Source: Saturnia japonica (Eukaryota > Arthropoda > Insecta > Lepidoptera > Saturniidae). From it: 64,000 nucleotides of DNA. How positions within the stretch are numbered: the first letter of the stretch is position 1; every line of letters starts with the position of its first letter. Shown piece by piece: positions 11,483 through 22,800 of this stretch. The position numbers were made by a program, and so were the translations under genes. Below the pieces are notes generated by a model. The model did not search any database. It was not told the DNA's origin and saw only the letters and a program-made list of their open reading frames with translations. Where the stretch lies: the NCBI GenBank assembly GCA_033032175.1, contig CM065309.1:4464001-4528000 (forward strand), read 5' to 3'.

Positions 11483-13410
11483 GTAAGTCAAAAATTTTCT
11501 AATGAACTACATATGCATAATAAAAAAGAAACAAATTAAATCTTTGTATTTAAGTAATTTAACGCTATTTCATCAAATATCTACATAATCAAAGTTCGGA
11601 CTTTTCATTTATTAATATGTAAAAGTATCTAAAAGTTTTCGTAAAGGGAATCGTATACCAATAGAGACAAAGCTAATCAGATAATTACCAATCCCTCCCA
11701 ACATAATATTATGTACCAGTGTATTTTATCATATTATTGTTACACTTAAAATAAATGTTAAATAATATAAAATACGGAAATAACATTGACTTTAATGAAT
11801 ATTAATCATGCATAATTAATATTTCAACATATAAATCTGTACCTATTACATTACATTACATTGAGGATAAGTAAATGATTTCAACTCTTTTTTGTATAAG
11901 ACTATTTATATATAAAGCATTATACAATAAGCTCAAGTGATGTGTAGTGATTACATTGCCAAAGACCATATTTACCCACTAAATCTAGTATAGGTATCTG
12001 CCAAAACACTAGTAGATGGTTGGTAACAGATTTCAAGAATTAAAGACCTAACTAACCGGATAAGAATAAAATATTGTCCTATTATCATGCAAGGGGTTTA
12101 ATTTATGACTATTTTTAAATACACACATTAATCAAAATATGAAACTATAACATATAGATAGACACATGTATGACTAAAATCAGTTTTAATATATTTAAAA
12201 TAATTGAGAAACGTTTTTGGAATGTATAATTTATATATTTACTCTGGCTCAACAACAGAAAACAAATCAATTATACACAAAATACTCATTCATAATAATA
12301 AATTACAGAACTAAATTTGTCTTCCTATTATAGTTAGGCACATTTTACAAATATTATAGAAATAATTAAAAAACAAAAATAAATAATGAAAGTTACTAAA
12401 TACAAACATTTCAATTCATTATATTATAAGACTACTTATGTAGTTTTGTTTTGAATAATGTTTTGCATATGAATAGCATTTTTATATTAAATAAAACATT
12501 ATTCAGATAATTGAAAATTCCTGCTTATAATTCCATGAAAAATGTCCAAATCCCTTACATTATCATTGTATGCTATGCACATTTTTTTAACGGATTATAG
12601 TAAGAGACATTATTTGAGCAACATGCAACCTGGAAGATGCTTTGATTCCAGTTGACTCTTGCAATTATTGATATGGCTTAACTACTGTGTTGTATTCCAT
12701 TTGGTATTGATTATTTTATGTAGAATAGAATAAAACCTAAAGCTACATCTGCATGACAATGTTTTGATCACAAAGTAATTTAGAAAAACTAGATAAGCAG
12801 ATAAATTTTTTGATGAAGTATGGAAAGTATTACCTTAAGAAAATCCACTCATACAGATAAATAGCTTAGGAAAAAATTAAATATTTTTAAATCAATAGTT
12901 CAGTACCATATGAGGACATAAAAGTCATATTACAATTCATTTATTCATTTAATTCAATTTCATTACAAGTTTTTTTTTTAATTCCTAGGTATGTATTGTC
13001 ATCACCTGAAGCCCAAGCTTATACACTGCTGGATATAGGGTTCCTGCTTGTGCCACACTCCTCAGTCTTGTGTTATACACACTTAGGTATGTATTTTCAA
13101 TTTATGTTATGGTATACATTTTCGTCTTAATTAGTGCTCCAAAATTAATGTAAAAATTGTTAAATTGTTTTTAGTTATGATAATTATAACCTTACCTCAC
13201 CTCGCTATGCAACATAATTAATTGTGCTTTGAAAACTTAATGGTGGCAGGTTTATTAAATAATTCTATATTTGTTTATGTTTTTAATAAATTTAACTAAA
13301 ACTTTTTTTAAGATGATCATGAATATCATGATAGAAAATGGTGTGTAACATTGTTACTAACTTTTTATTTATTTTCTTTGGGCTATCTATTTAAATATTT
13401 GGGCAACTGA
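11433..13410 (+). CDS. small two-pass membrane protein, three exons, 81 aa
   Basis: The exons 11433-11482, 12989-13086 and 13313-13410 join at phases 2 and 1 into an 82-codon frame including the stop. Donors GTAAGT and GTATGT and both AG acceptors are standard. The ATG context (aaaATGG) is good, and I see no other start that keeps the frame. The protein begins MVTNQKYSYGYTPLMSG. A hydrophobic stretch follows at about residues 29-50, then the acidic, polar segment DDHEYHDRK, then a strongly hydrophobic stretch at about 60-77, ending KYLGN. This suggests two membrane segments with a short polar hairpin between them. I do not recognise the family and assign no function. The consistent splice phases and short frames favour a real host gene over a repeat. 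A pseudogene is unlikely because no stop or frameshift is present. Interspersed TGTCA/TGACA motifs lie at about 11305-11360 upstream. Confidence 0.72.
12989..13086 (+). CDS. small membrane protein, exon 2
   Basis: The acceptor follows a run of T and 'attcctag'. Codes YVLSSPEAQAYTLLDIGF and the rest of the first hydrophobic segment. Ends one base into a codon before GTATGT. Confidence 0.72.
13313..13410 (+). CDS. small membrane protein, exon 3 and stop
   Basis: The acceptor is 'ttttttaag'. Codes the polar hairpin and the second hydrophobic segment, ending in TGA at 13408-13410. A possible poly-A signal AATAAA lies at 13740-13745. Confidence 0.68.
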
Positions 13411-14319
13411 AGAACAAAATCAATATAAGATAATATATATTTATACAATTTAAGTTAAGCTCTGAAAAGGCACTTAAGAACATCAAAGCACTACCGCCTA
13501 CATTGAAGGTTATAAAAACAAAAATGGAACTATGCCTGCCTGATATCTAGGAAGACCAAATAAGAAACTGGTCCTATGAAAGGTAAAAATACAGAAGAGA
13601 GAAATTAGTAAATATGAGTTAAAGTAGTAAAAAAAAGAAAACCAATGGTCAATTTTTACATAAGTGGACAGTGTTTTTTTTTCTTAAAGCCCTCATTAAT
13701 GATAACTGATAGATGTATAATTTTATGTTTTGCTACGTTAATAAAAATTCTGTACAATGACAATCTTTTAAAAGAAAATTTTGTTTTTTTTTATAAATAG
13801 AAAATATGTATTTATTGTTTACTAGTCCTCAAAGTTAAAGAATAGAGTTGATCAATTTCTCATTTGTTCATATCCTAAACTCCCTGAATTGGCTAAATGG
13901 TATAGGCTAAATATATATTGTTTTGCTTATCATTACTAGGTCTCGGCAAGACCTATATTAGAAACAATATTCCAAATTGTTTGAACCATTTCCGAGAAAA
14001 CAATTACATATAAACTTTTATTGCTCACATAATAGTATTACATATCACAAAACTTTGCTCAAGCTTCTATTCATACCTGGCTGGTAAATTAATAACTGGT
14101 GGCAAAGGGTAATTTATAATAATTCTCATTACAAAGTAGACTGTAGACCTTTAGTTGCGACACTCAGGTTTTGTTGCCAAGAAATGTTATTTAGATTTTT
14201 ACAGATATTAAAATTGAAACTTTTTGTCTGTATTACTTAGCCCCTAAATAAAAATGGTTATTATGTGCTGCCTGTCCTCTGTCACGAGTTCAATTTATTA
14301 TTGAACTATTTTATTTTTA
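13411..14319. other. 3' flank of small gene, mostly AT-rich
   Basis: Probably includes the 3' UTR of the small gene. A LINE 3'-tail-like phrase ('gaaccatttccgagaaaac') lies near 13980-14000. No other gene seen. Confidence 0.4.
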
Positions 14320-14510
14320 ACTAGCTGTGCCCGCGTCTACGCTCACGTGGACTACAGTATGCCGTCGATCAGGCTCACGCGCATATTGTGCTGACCCCGC
14401 TCCTGGTTATTTTAAGTTGCTTAGTGTAGGTGATCCTTAGAAGATAGACATATACTCTCGCTGGCTTTTTTATTGGTCTTTGAAGATCTACAATTATAAT
14501 CGACAATCGA
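14320..14510 (+). repeat. B-family LINE-like repeat, copy 1
   Basis: Starts 'ctagctgtgcccgcgtctac' and shares 'atgccgtcgatcaggc', 'tatactctcgctggcttttt' and 'gaagatctac' with copies at 60948-61375 and 58563-60640. Truncated at its 3' side. Confidence 0.6.
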
Positions 14511-14599
14511 ACTTGCTGTTCCTACTGGTCCGCACACGTTTATTATGCAATAATTTCTTCGCCTCCTATTTAGATTATATTTTATAGTTAGTAGTAGTA

Positions 14600-14870
14600 T
14601 AGTATAGTATTTTTTTTAATTTTGGCTTTCTGCCTAAGTAGGCAATTTTGTCAATGTCAAGTGTGAAAAATAAACGTTATAGAATTTAGTTGCCAAACAT
14701 TCGGTGTAGGTAGTTCAGAAATAACCTGCCAGAAAACCTCATAAAAAGATATGTTGACACAACATAAAACAGTCACAAATTTATACATAATACTTGTTAT
14801 GAGAACTGTAGGGATAATATAAAACTGCATATGTTAAACATAATTATAAATAGAAAGCATAATTGTAATC
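14600..14870 (+). repeat. dispersed repeat, family W, copy 1
   Basis: Matches 27010-27200: a T-run, then 'ggctttctgcctaa', 'tagaatttagttgcc', 'aaaacagtcacaaattta' and 'gttatgagaactgtagggat'. In the second copy a mariner element has inserted at the end. Confidence 0.5.
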
Positions 14871-15499
14871 TATATATACACGAACAAAAGTAGTTTAGTT
14901 TACAGCATTCTTATAGCCTGTCAATTGACGAATGACGTAATATAAATATACATATTATATATTTATCGTGTACAAAAATTACGGAATAACTATGTCAACT
15001 AAATACTTCCTGTGTATAAAATTTTATTTAAATCCGTCAAGCCGTTTTCAGTTATATTTGTACATGCAAACAGACAGATAGTCAGATATAACTATTCGTG
15101 TTCTGTCATCAGAATATTCGTGATATCATTGCACGATATTTGTTAAAAAAATAACTACAACTTGTTAATATAGATATTAAGTGCTTCTCAGTGACGTTTC
15201 GTTGATTCACTCACTGAATAAATAATTTATCTAAAGCTGAAAATAAACGGTTTTCCCGCGATTAAAGTTTTGCATTTATAGTTATTTGTTTAATACAAAG
15301 TGTACTTACTACCTGCACGGAACGTTGATTCTATGATAACAGTTCTCGTTTCCATTGCAAAAAAGCATCACATAGATATAAATATCATATAATCTCTCGT
15401 CATCCGTACAGGTTAACAACTTATTCACGTATATTCCAAACTACCATCCCTCACACATCTTATCGTTGCGTCTGTTGTACGACAAAGTGTCTATACTTT

Positions 15500-15690
15500 A
15501 TGATGTGTGTGATAGTAAGCAAAGTGTAGTACAAAAACAACGGCAACCACCTAGAGATCTACAAACCATCGCCAGGCTTCGCGGTCAAGCCGACCTGCTC
15601 AAATATCTCTTAACTTAATTTTTGATGGACTCCATGCTGTATCAAGGAGAGAATACAGTGGCCGGGAGACGGTTTCACAGCTTCACAGTA
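15500..15690 (+). repeat. dispersed repeat, family U, copy 2
   Basis: Shares 'aaacaacggcaaccaccta', 'gacctgctcaaatatctctt' and 'ggccgggagacggtttcaca' with the copies at 8700 and 36320. Confidence 0.5.
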
Positions 15691-16014
15691 CGATAAAGAA
15701 AATTTTATTGTTCGTGCTGAGGTGGAGATTACCGTAAAGCTGGGGCTCTGTTATGAAGAGAATTAGGTAGATTATGGTTCGGCTGGATGGTTTCTGCATA
15801 TTTTGTTACGGTTGTTCACTGTTGCTAAGGTCATAATATGACTGACAAAATAGAGTAAAAAGTTATGATGTTGTAGCAAATAATGTTTTCGCATTACAAC
15901 TTCATCGTAAATACAAATATGCCACTATTTTTAATACGTAAATTTTAGAAGTCAGCCCCATCGTAACATATAACCCTTGCTTTTTTTTTATACAACAGAG
16001 ATGACAAAGATGCA

Positions 16015-16265
16015 TAAGACCTACCTGATGTGTAAGCGGCTACCGCAGCCTATGGAAGCTTTTAATAAAACTGATATTACTAGCGTGTTGCCGATCTCAA
16101 ACCTTTCTAACCCAAAGAGCTCTGGAAGCCCTACTCACCGCAGGAACACAACACTCACTTATTTGGCTGCGATCTTCTATAGGGTGGAGGTATTCCACCA
16201 GTTGTAATGCCCCACGTAGAGAGAAATCTCCAAATAAATTTATCTGTGCCTTACCTCTCTTCTTC
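16015..16265 (+). repeat. 'gtaagcggctaccgcagcct' repeat, copy upstream of exon 1
   Basis: Blocks 'ctgatgtgtaagcggctacc', 'gctcaccgcaggaacacaac'-like text, 'tggctgcgatcttctatagg' and 'agagagaaatctccaa' recur at 17675-17875, so two copies bracket the first SLC17 exon. The 76-codon ORF across it is a shadow. Confidence 0.55.
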
Positions 16266-16598
16266 TTTCGTCTTCAGTATCCTCGCATCATAGCATAAAT
16301 AATGTTTATTATATAACTTATTACTTACAGAGATATCTATTACAATTACTAGGCGCCTCATCAGTGGACGTATCCACCTAATATTTTATTGTAGATTTCA
16401 ACGTCTCTATTCTGTTCAAACCGGGCACACTGCATCTGACCACGATAAACGTCTTCAACTTTCTGACGTATGTCATAAAGATGTGTCTGGTCAGAGCGTG
16501 ACGGTTAACGTATCGTTAGTAACAATGAAAACAAAATTCATATCAAGTGGGGGGTGCGAGAGACTTCGTGAGTGGGCGATCTAAAGTCGATACTCGAA

Positions 16599-16604
16599 TC
16601 AGTT
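16599..16604 (+). promoter_or_regulatory. possible initiator of the SLC17 gene
   Basis: TCAGTT fits the arthropod initiator (TCAKTY), with the A at 16601. It lies 188 nt before the start codon at the edge of a CpG-richer stretch (16560-16760). No TATA box is seen. This is a pattern match only. Confidence 0.25.
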
Positions 16605-16788
16605 CGCACGGAAAAGTGAGAGGCGCGGCGTCGTACACCGACTAGCCGGCCTCCCGTATAACCTTTGAACCTTAAACCTTATGACATAACGATAAAGCGC
16701 ATTTTCAAAAGTGTCGTGGTTTTTTACGGCGTGGCGAAACGTAACCCACTGCCACTGACCCCATTGTGTACTGTGCAAAAACTACAAA

Positions 16789-16859
16789 ATGAATGAAGAA
16801 AATTCCGTGGCCGAGGACATGAAACGGCAAGCGGCTGTCTTCTATAACACAACAGAGAG
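16789..16859 (+). CDS. SLC17 transporter, exon 1 (start)
   Basis: The ATG lies in context 'caaaATGA'. Codes 23 residues ([20 protein letters not shown]...) and two bases (AG) that join the first base of exon 2 to give arginine. The donor is GTTTGT. The N-terminus is polar and cytosolic in this family. An alternative first exon cannot be excluded. Confidence 0.68.
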
Positions 16860-19800
16860 GTTTGTTTATTTAAACTGTCGTTTTACTTTACAGACGGATG
16901 TGGACTGTCGAGTCGGATTCTTATAGTATGAGAGCATTCAGCATTCGGCATAGGTTTTTTAGCGATAAAACAGTGTAGTGTATGCCATTGTAGTAAAGTT
17001 GATGTTAGTTACGAAAATATTTTGTGTTTGGTAATATGTAATTTGCAAACAACTGTATGTTGCAGAAAACTATGATTTTTTTTTTAAATGCGTAAGTGAA
17101 GGTACCTAACGAACATATTATTGTTGGTCATACAAAAGGTAGGGAGTTGGCGTAAAGAAGTCATACAAACAGTAAGTGTAATGTGTATTCATCAGTAGTT
17201 TCGATTTCAGTATCAAATTCACTTGGTACATTGTATAACACGGACACCAATTTTACTCTTTAGGTAAAATTACCAGGTTTAAAATCCGCCATAGTGGCTA
17301 GCTTAGGACTGTTTGGTTTGTCCGTGTGTCGCGTTTCGAGATTAGGCAATGTATGTTATAGTGGGGGCACGGCAGCGTCGACCGGCAATGGGTTATGGAT
17401 CTCTTGGTGGTCGCCGTTGTTTTTTGCTTATACTCTGTTAGCCATCAAGCAGAATGCCATCGCTTTGCCATGCTGCTATGAAAAAAGGTGTAGTTAAAAA
17501 AACGCAACACGAGAATGATAGATTCATGACACTAGAAACAATTAGAAGGGCCGTTTGCTAAATATTTTTGATTGCATGCTTTGCTTTGTAACTTCACTAA
17601 ATTCTTTGGACATCTTCGTTTCACTGTTAATAAATATTATAGATCTCTCATTTTTGTTTCTTTCAACTAAGTTGGCACGCCTGATGGTGAAGGGTACCGT
17701 AGTCTATGGACGTTTGTCGTGGAGCTCTGGAAACCTTGCTCACCTCAGGAACGCAACACAAGGTTATTAGGCTGCGATCTTCTGTAGGGTGACCAGTCAG
17801 ACTCTCAAGTAGAGAGAAACCTCCAACGAAATTTCTCTGGGCCCTACTTCTCTTAACAGTAATAACAGTTAATGTAATCTACTTGTATTCTAAAAGTATT
17901 ATTTTAATATAACTTATATGTATTCTTAATATCGATCTGACACAAGCAATAAATTTATTTAGAGGTGATTTTTTTTTTTTAAATTCGATAAGGCGAGAGG
18001 GTATTTACATGCAATTACTAAAGCTATTGATCCGTTCCATTCCGCTTCTGTAGTTTTTGCGTTGTTAAAAAAGTTGTAAACCATACACGAAGTTATTACG
18101 TCATAAGAAGATTTAAAAAAATGTATAGTTTTGTTTTGTTGTTGTATTTTGTACATACATAACAACATTGATAATTTGAGACTAAGTAGTAAGTACTCTT
18201 TAGTGGTAGGAACTAAATTATTTACAACTTGACGAGTTTACATTCAATAAGGAAAAAAAGACCATAGAGTTAAACCGTCACTCGCTAAGTTTGTATTTTG
18301 ATGCGCGCCATACAGTCCCGTATTGTTTAAATAAGAAATAAACATTGTACTTTACTATGTCATTGTTTTTACATGCAACCGCTTGTATGTTTTTTTTTAT
18401 ATAGAGCGGTCTTTATACACGTTTTGGAAGTCCATAACGTTATTAGGAGAAATAAGCTAATTATTTTGCACATTTATAACTACATATCTACTAACATACT
18501 TCTGAACCTATATACTCGTATTATCACATCGAATATTGATTATTAGTAATAATAAAGCATAAGTAATATAAAATATTCAGCACAGTTATTTAACTTTTAA
18601 ATTGACTTCTTCTCAGGTATAATATACTATAGAAGGCTATACGTTGTATTCTTAAACATATAGTATAAATAATATTATAATGCATCGAATCGGCCTTCAT
18701 GCATTAGGCATTACCTACGCATGTAAAACAGCTGAAAAAGTATCTATTACATAATTGCATTTCGCGTTTTAAACGGTTTTTTTGGTTCAACGTCTTGCCG
18801 TTTAACATTTTTTTATTATAAACTAGCTGTGCCCGCGGCTTAGCTTGCGTGGACTACAGAATTAATGTTTGTGAAAATATCGTGCTTTTTTTAAGATAAG
18901 GACGAAGTATCTAAGGAATAAAACAAAAAAGAACAAAATCAATCCAGTAGTTTTTGCGTAATGCGCGCACAACGGCAAACTTCTATTATTTTATTTATTA
19001 TTATTATTATGTTTTTTTTTTTTTTTTTTTTATTGTCTCCAACATTATTATTAATACACTTTACTCTATATGTATTTTTAGCGCTATAGTATTCTTTAAA
19101 AAAAGTTTTATAAACAAGTCACTTCTGTGTTCTTAGAATATGTTATAAGATCCCGTACTCTATTTTTTTCTGCAAATCGTGGACAGACAATTTGTATAAA
19201 TGAAGCAAGTGTAACCCGTAGCTAATGGCTCCCGTTGGTAACAAACGCGACGCTGTCTAAAGCATTTTTCGTAGATGGATTATTGTTTACGAACTGTACA
19301 GTGCTGCCATTTTGGAGGTAGGCTATAATTTTGATTACATGTCAACTGACGCCGCTAGGGTTGCCAACTCTTTTTACATGAAATATAATATTTTCGAGGC
19401 TATTACCGGAAATAATTTAAGTAGCTTTAAAAAAAAAAAAGAATTTTTTTTATTGAATTTTTTTTACTGCTTGATGGACAGACATATAATAATAATAATA
19501 ATAATCATCATCATCATCATTTTACAAAAACAAGTTACAAATGAATATAGTTACGTACACAATTTGGCAATGGGACAGACTCAACTTATGCTATGTGACG
19601 CGGACACCACACAGCGCTGGTTTCCAGTCTGCCCCACATTCATAAACAGTCTGCAATATGCGCAATCAGCAGCTCGGCTCGGATTATCACATGGTGTTAC
19701 AATTTTGTTAATTTATAGAAAAGTTGATGATTATGAGATAAATAATCAAATTAAGAATGACATACCAAGTCTCGGTCAGAAAGAGATAAAGGCTGCGGTC

Positions 19801-22800
19801 TGCGTTCCGTTTATCGCTTAAACATTTTGGTATAAATAATTTTGCCTAATATTTCTTATGTAATGAAAATATAGTAGTTTCACCTACTATAGGTATATTT
19901 TTTTTATAAATATAGTAGTCTGACGCCTAATATATTAGGATACTTACTATATTATTATAGTAGGGTTGGCAACACTAGACGCGACTGTGGCTGGCCACCT
20001 AATGCTTACCTTCATGATATCATGATATATACAAATTGAAGCAATGATGGCTCAGTTAGTAGTAGCGTGTACGGACCCACATCGATCGACGTGAGTTCTA
20101 ATCTCTCAGCTTTCGGTGAAGGAAAACATCGTGATAAAACCATAGCACGGTAGTAGTAGGGCTTTTTCTAATGCCGGCCTGGCTAGCTACCGCCCTCAAA
20201 TTAAAAATCTGTCGCCAAACACCAATAGGTGTGTTCCGGCAGCTGCAATTGAGAGCCAGTCTTCCACTAGACTTAGCGTGCTACCATCTTGGACCACATC
20301 GTCGTTTAAGATCAGGTGAGATTTTGGCCACAACGCTAAACCAATAACGATTTTAAAAAACAATATAATGATTTCAAATAGATATTTGAAATAAAGAAAC
20401 TCACTCAAGCCTACTTTCTTCGGTAAAAATTAAAAAGCAGAACACCAATTGCGTGGCGGCAGCCGACCTCTTGTGGGCCAATTGCAATACTTTGGAGCCG
20501 TTGGAAGGCCACTTCTTGGCCCTCGGTTTTGTTACTTTTGGTTTACGTGATACACATGAAAATATAAGAGAGATTTTATATTATCATTTTAACACATTCC
20601 GGCTATAATTTTATGATTTGTACATTTACTTAATAACTCTACTCCCGTGGATGGCATTTATGCCAATTTTATAAAGGGACATTTTGTGTGACGTTGGGAG
20701 CCAAAGGGTTTGTATAATAATTCTACTACAACACTACGGGTTTTGTAGTGGTCGTATTAATTTGAAATGTATTGTATGAGTTAAATTGCTTCCGTAATCA
20801 TTTTAAACGCGGAATATGACGCCGCGGCGTCCTAAAATTTGTGAGCCAGTTTACATTCTGTATTCATAATTCAACCTTGAATGTTTTCCCAATTACGATT
20901 TGTGGCTTCTGTGATTCAAGCCTGAATTTTATTAAATTCGTAAATAAAACGATTTGTGAATAATATACCGGTTCGATTTTAATAACCACTTGAAAATAGT
21001 AAATAACATTCACTTCTGGTATTAATTTTATTTATTAATTTATCGAAGAACGTAATTAATTCAACGAATTGTATGAAATCTTGTATTTAGATAATGTTTT
21101 ACATTCCAAATTTACCTAGGTAAGGGTTCTTCTTACTCTTTAAGCGACCAAGCAGAGCTTGGTCGGTCAGATATTGTTTTTTAGTAGTAGTTATGGAAAC
21201 TACCTTGCAGGCTACAAGCTACGCGACTGCCGTTGTCAAATTCCATTTGTAGTTTTCGCCATCATACCGGCCTGCAGAAATGCCTTGTACCACACCTCTT
21301 TTGAATAAAAACATACCTTCGTGATTCGATACAATAATAATGCGCGTGTACTGTATTTAAAACAATAATAATATATTATAATATATAAAATTCGTATTTG
21401 GTGACCTTCGCATTTCCTGCTTTTTGTTATAATATGTTCACATTCTAATGATTCGAAATGTAATTGGTTACGGTAGTACTGGTTACTGGTACTGTTATTG
21501 ATTTTGTCTGTATGTAATGTAAATTCAGTTTCTTTTACGTATTTAAAGTTTAATATTAATTAAACTTACATACCGATAAATTAGGACTGAAAATTAAATT
21601 AAGTTTTACACTTCCTTTTATGGTACAGAATCAATAATTATTGTTGTTCTTGTATTTTAGTATTATAAAAACAATTGCTATCTAAATGTTACCGTCTTAA
21701 CTCTATATTCATTATTATAATCTTTAATCGTTCTTGTTTATTTTCTTTGATTTGTTACAGGCCAAGACCCAAGACATGGGCATCGGACTGTGAGAATAAT
21801 TAATAGATAGTATTATTCTATTATTAGACCTATGTTATGATTTTGTTTCTTTCGAACGAATGACAAGTTGATATCCATCATTATTAGGATTATGATTATT
21901 CATATTTACTTATCCTCGAATCGTAATATCCCTGCTACCGGTTATTTAAAAATATGAATGCTTATTGTGGATTACGGTTTACTCAGCCTAAGCCATTTAA
22001 GCCGAATTGATTCATCATGACCAATTTTTTTTAAATATTTGGGCGGAAGCTTAATCCTTTTTCTAAAACAAAAGTAGCCTAAGTTACTTCTTATAATATC
22101 AACTATCTGCCAGTGAAAGTCCCGTCAAAATCGGTCTAAACGTTTCAGAGATTTACTTTTTTTATAGTTATCGTATATACTTTCATATGCATTTAGTAAA
22201 AAGCTGTTATTTTGATATTACAAACCGACACTTCGATTTTATTAATTGTACAGATAACTACAATAAACAAAGTCATTGACGTGGATATAATAGGAATCAA
22301 GCAAAAATTTCCTACCGCACCTTCCGCTACCGCTACGCTACGGGGTGGCCGTACGCTCGGGCGTCCCGCAAGGCTCCACATTCTTGCGCCTTGCCTTTTC
22401 AACCTGTACGTCCGTGACCTACCCCGTCCCTCCAAATTCTAAGTACGTTTATACGCTGACTATACAGTAATTTACGCTTCTAATAGGCACAGACTTCATC
22501 TCAGACACATCGTCCAACGTGCCGTTACCACTCTCGATAAATGCTATGGTAAATGGCGCATAGCCATCAACCTCTCCAAGAGCGCCAGGATTATCTTCGA
22601 CCCTAGCAAAAAAGAGATTCCCGAGGGTATCAAACCTCTTAAACTCTTTAAAGACAATAGCCCCTGGGCCACCGAGACTAAATATCTCGGTGTGACCCTC
22701 GATAAGAAGCTCACCTTCGACTCTCATGTCCGTACCGTTACAAACAGAGCCGCAATGGTCATAGGTCGACTACAGCCCCTGACAGTAAGCAAAATGTTCC

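Noticed and set aside
19312..19821. 169-codon ORF on the plus strand
   Set aside because: It runs through poly-A and an AAT/ATC microsatellite that gives a long isoleucine run, has no recognisable domain, and its C-terminal text is shared with a repeat near 52650.
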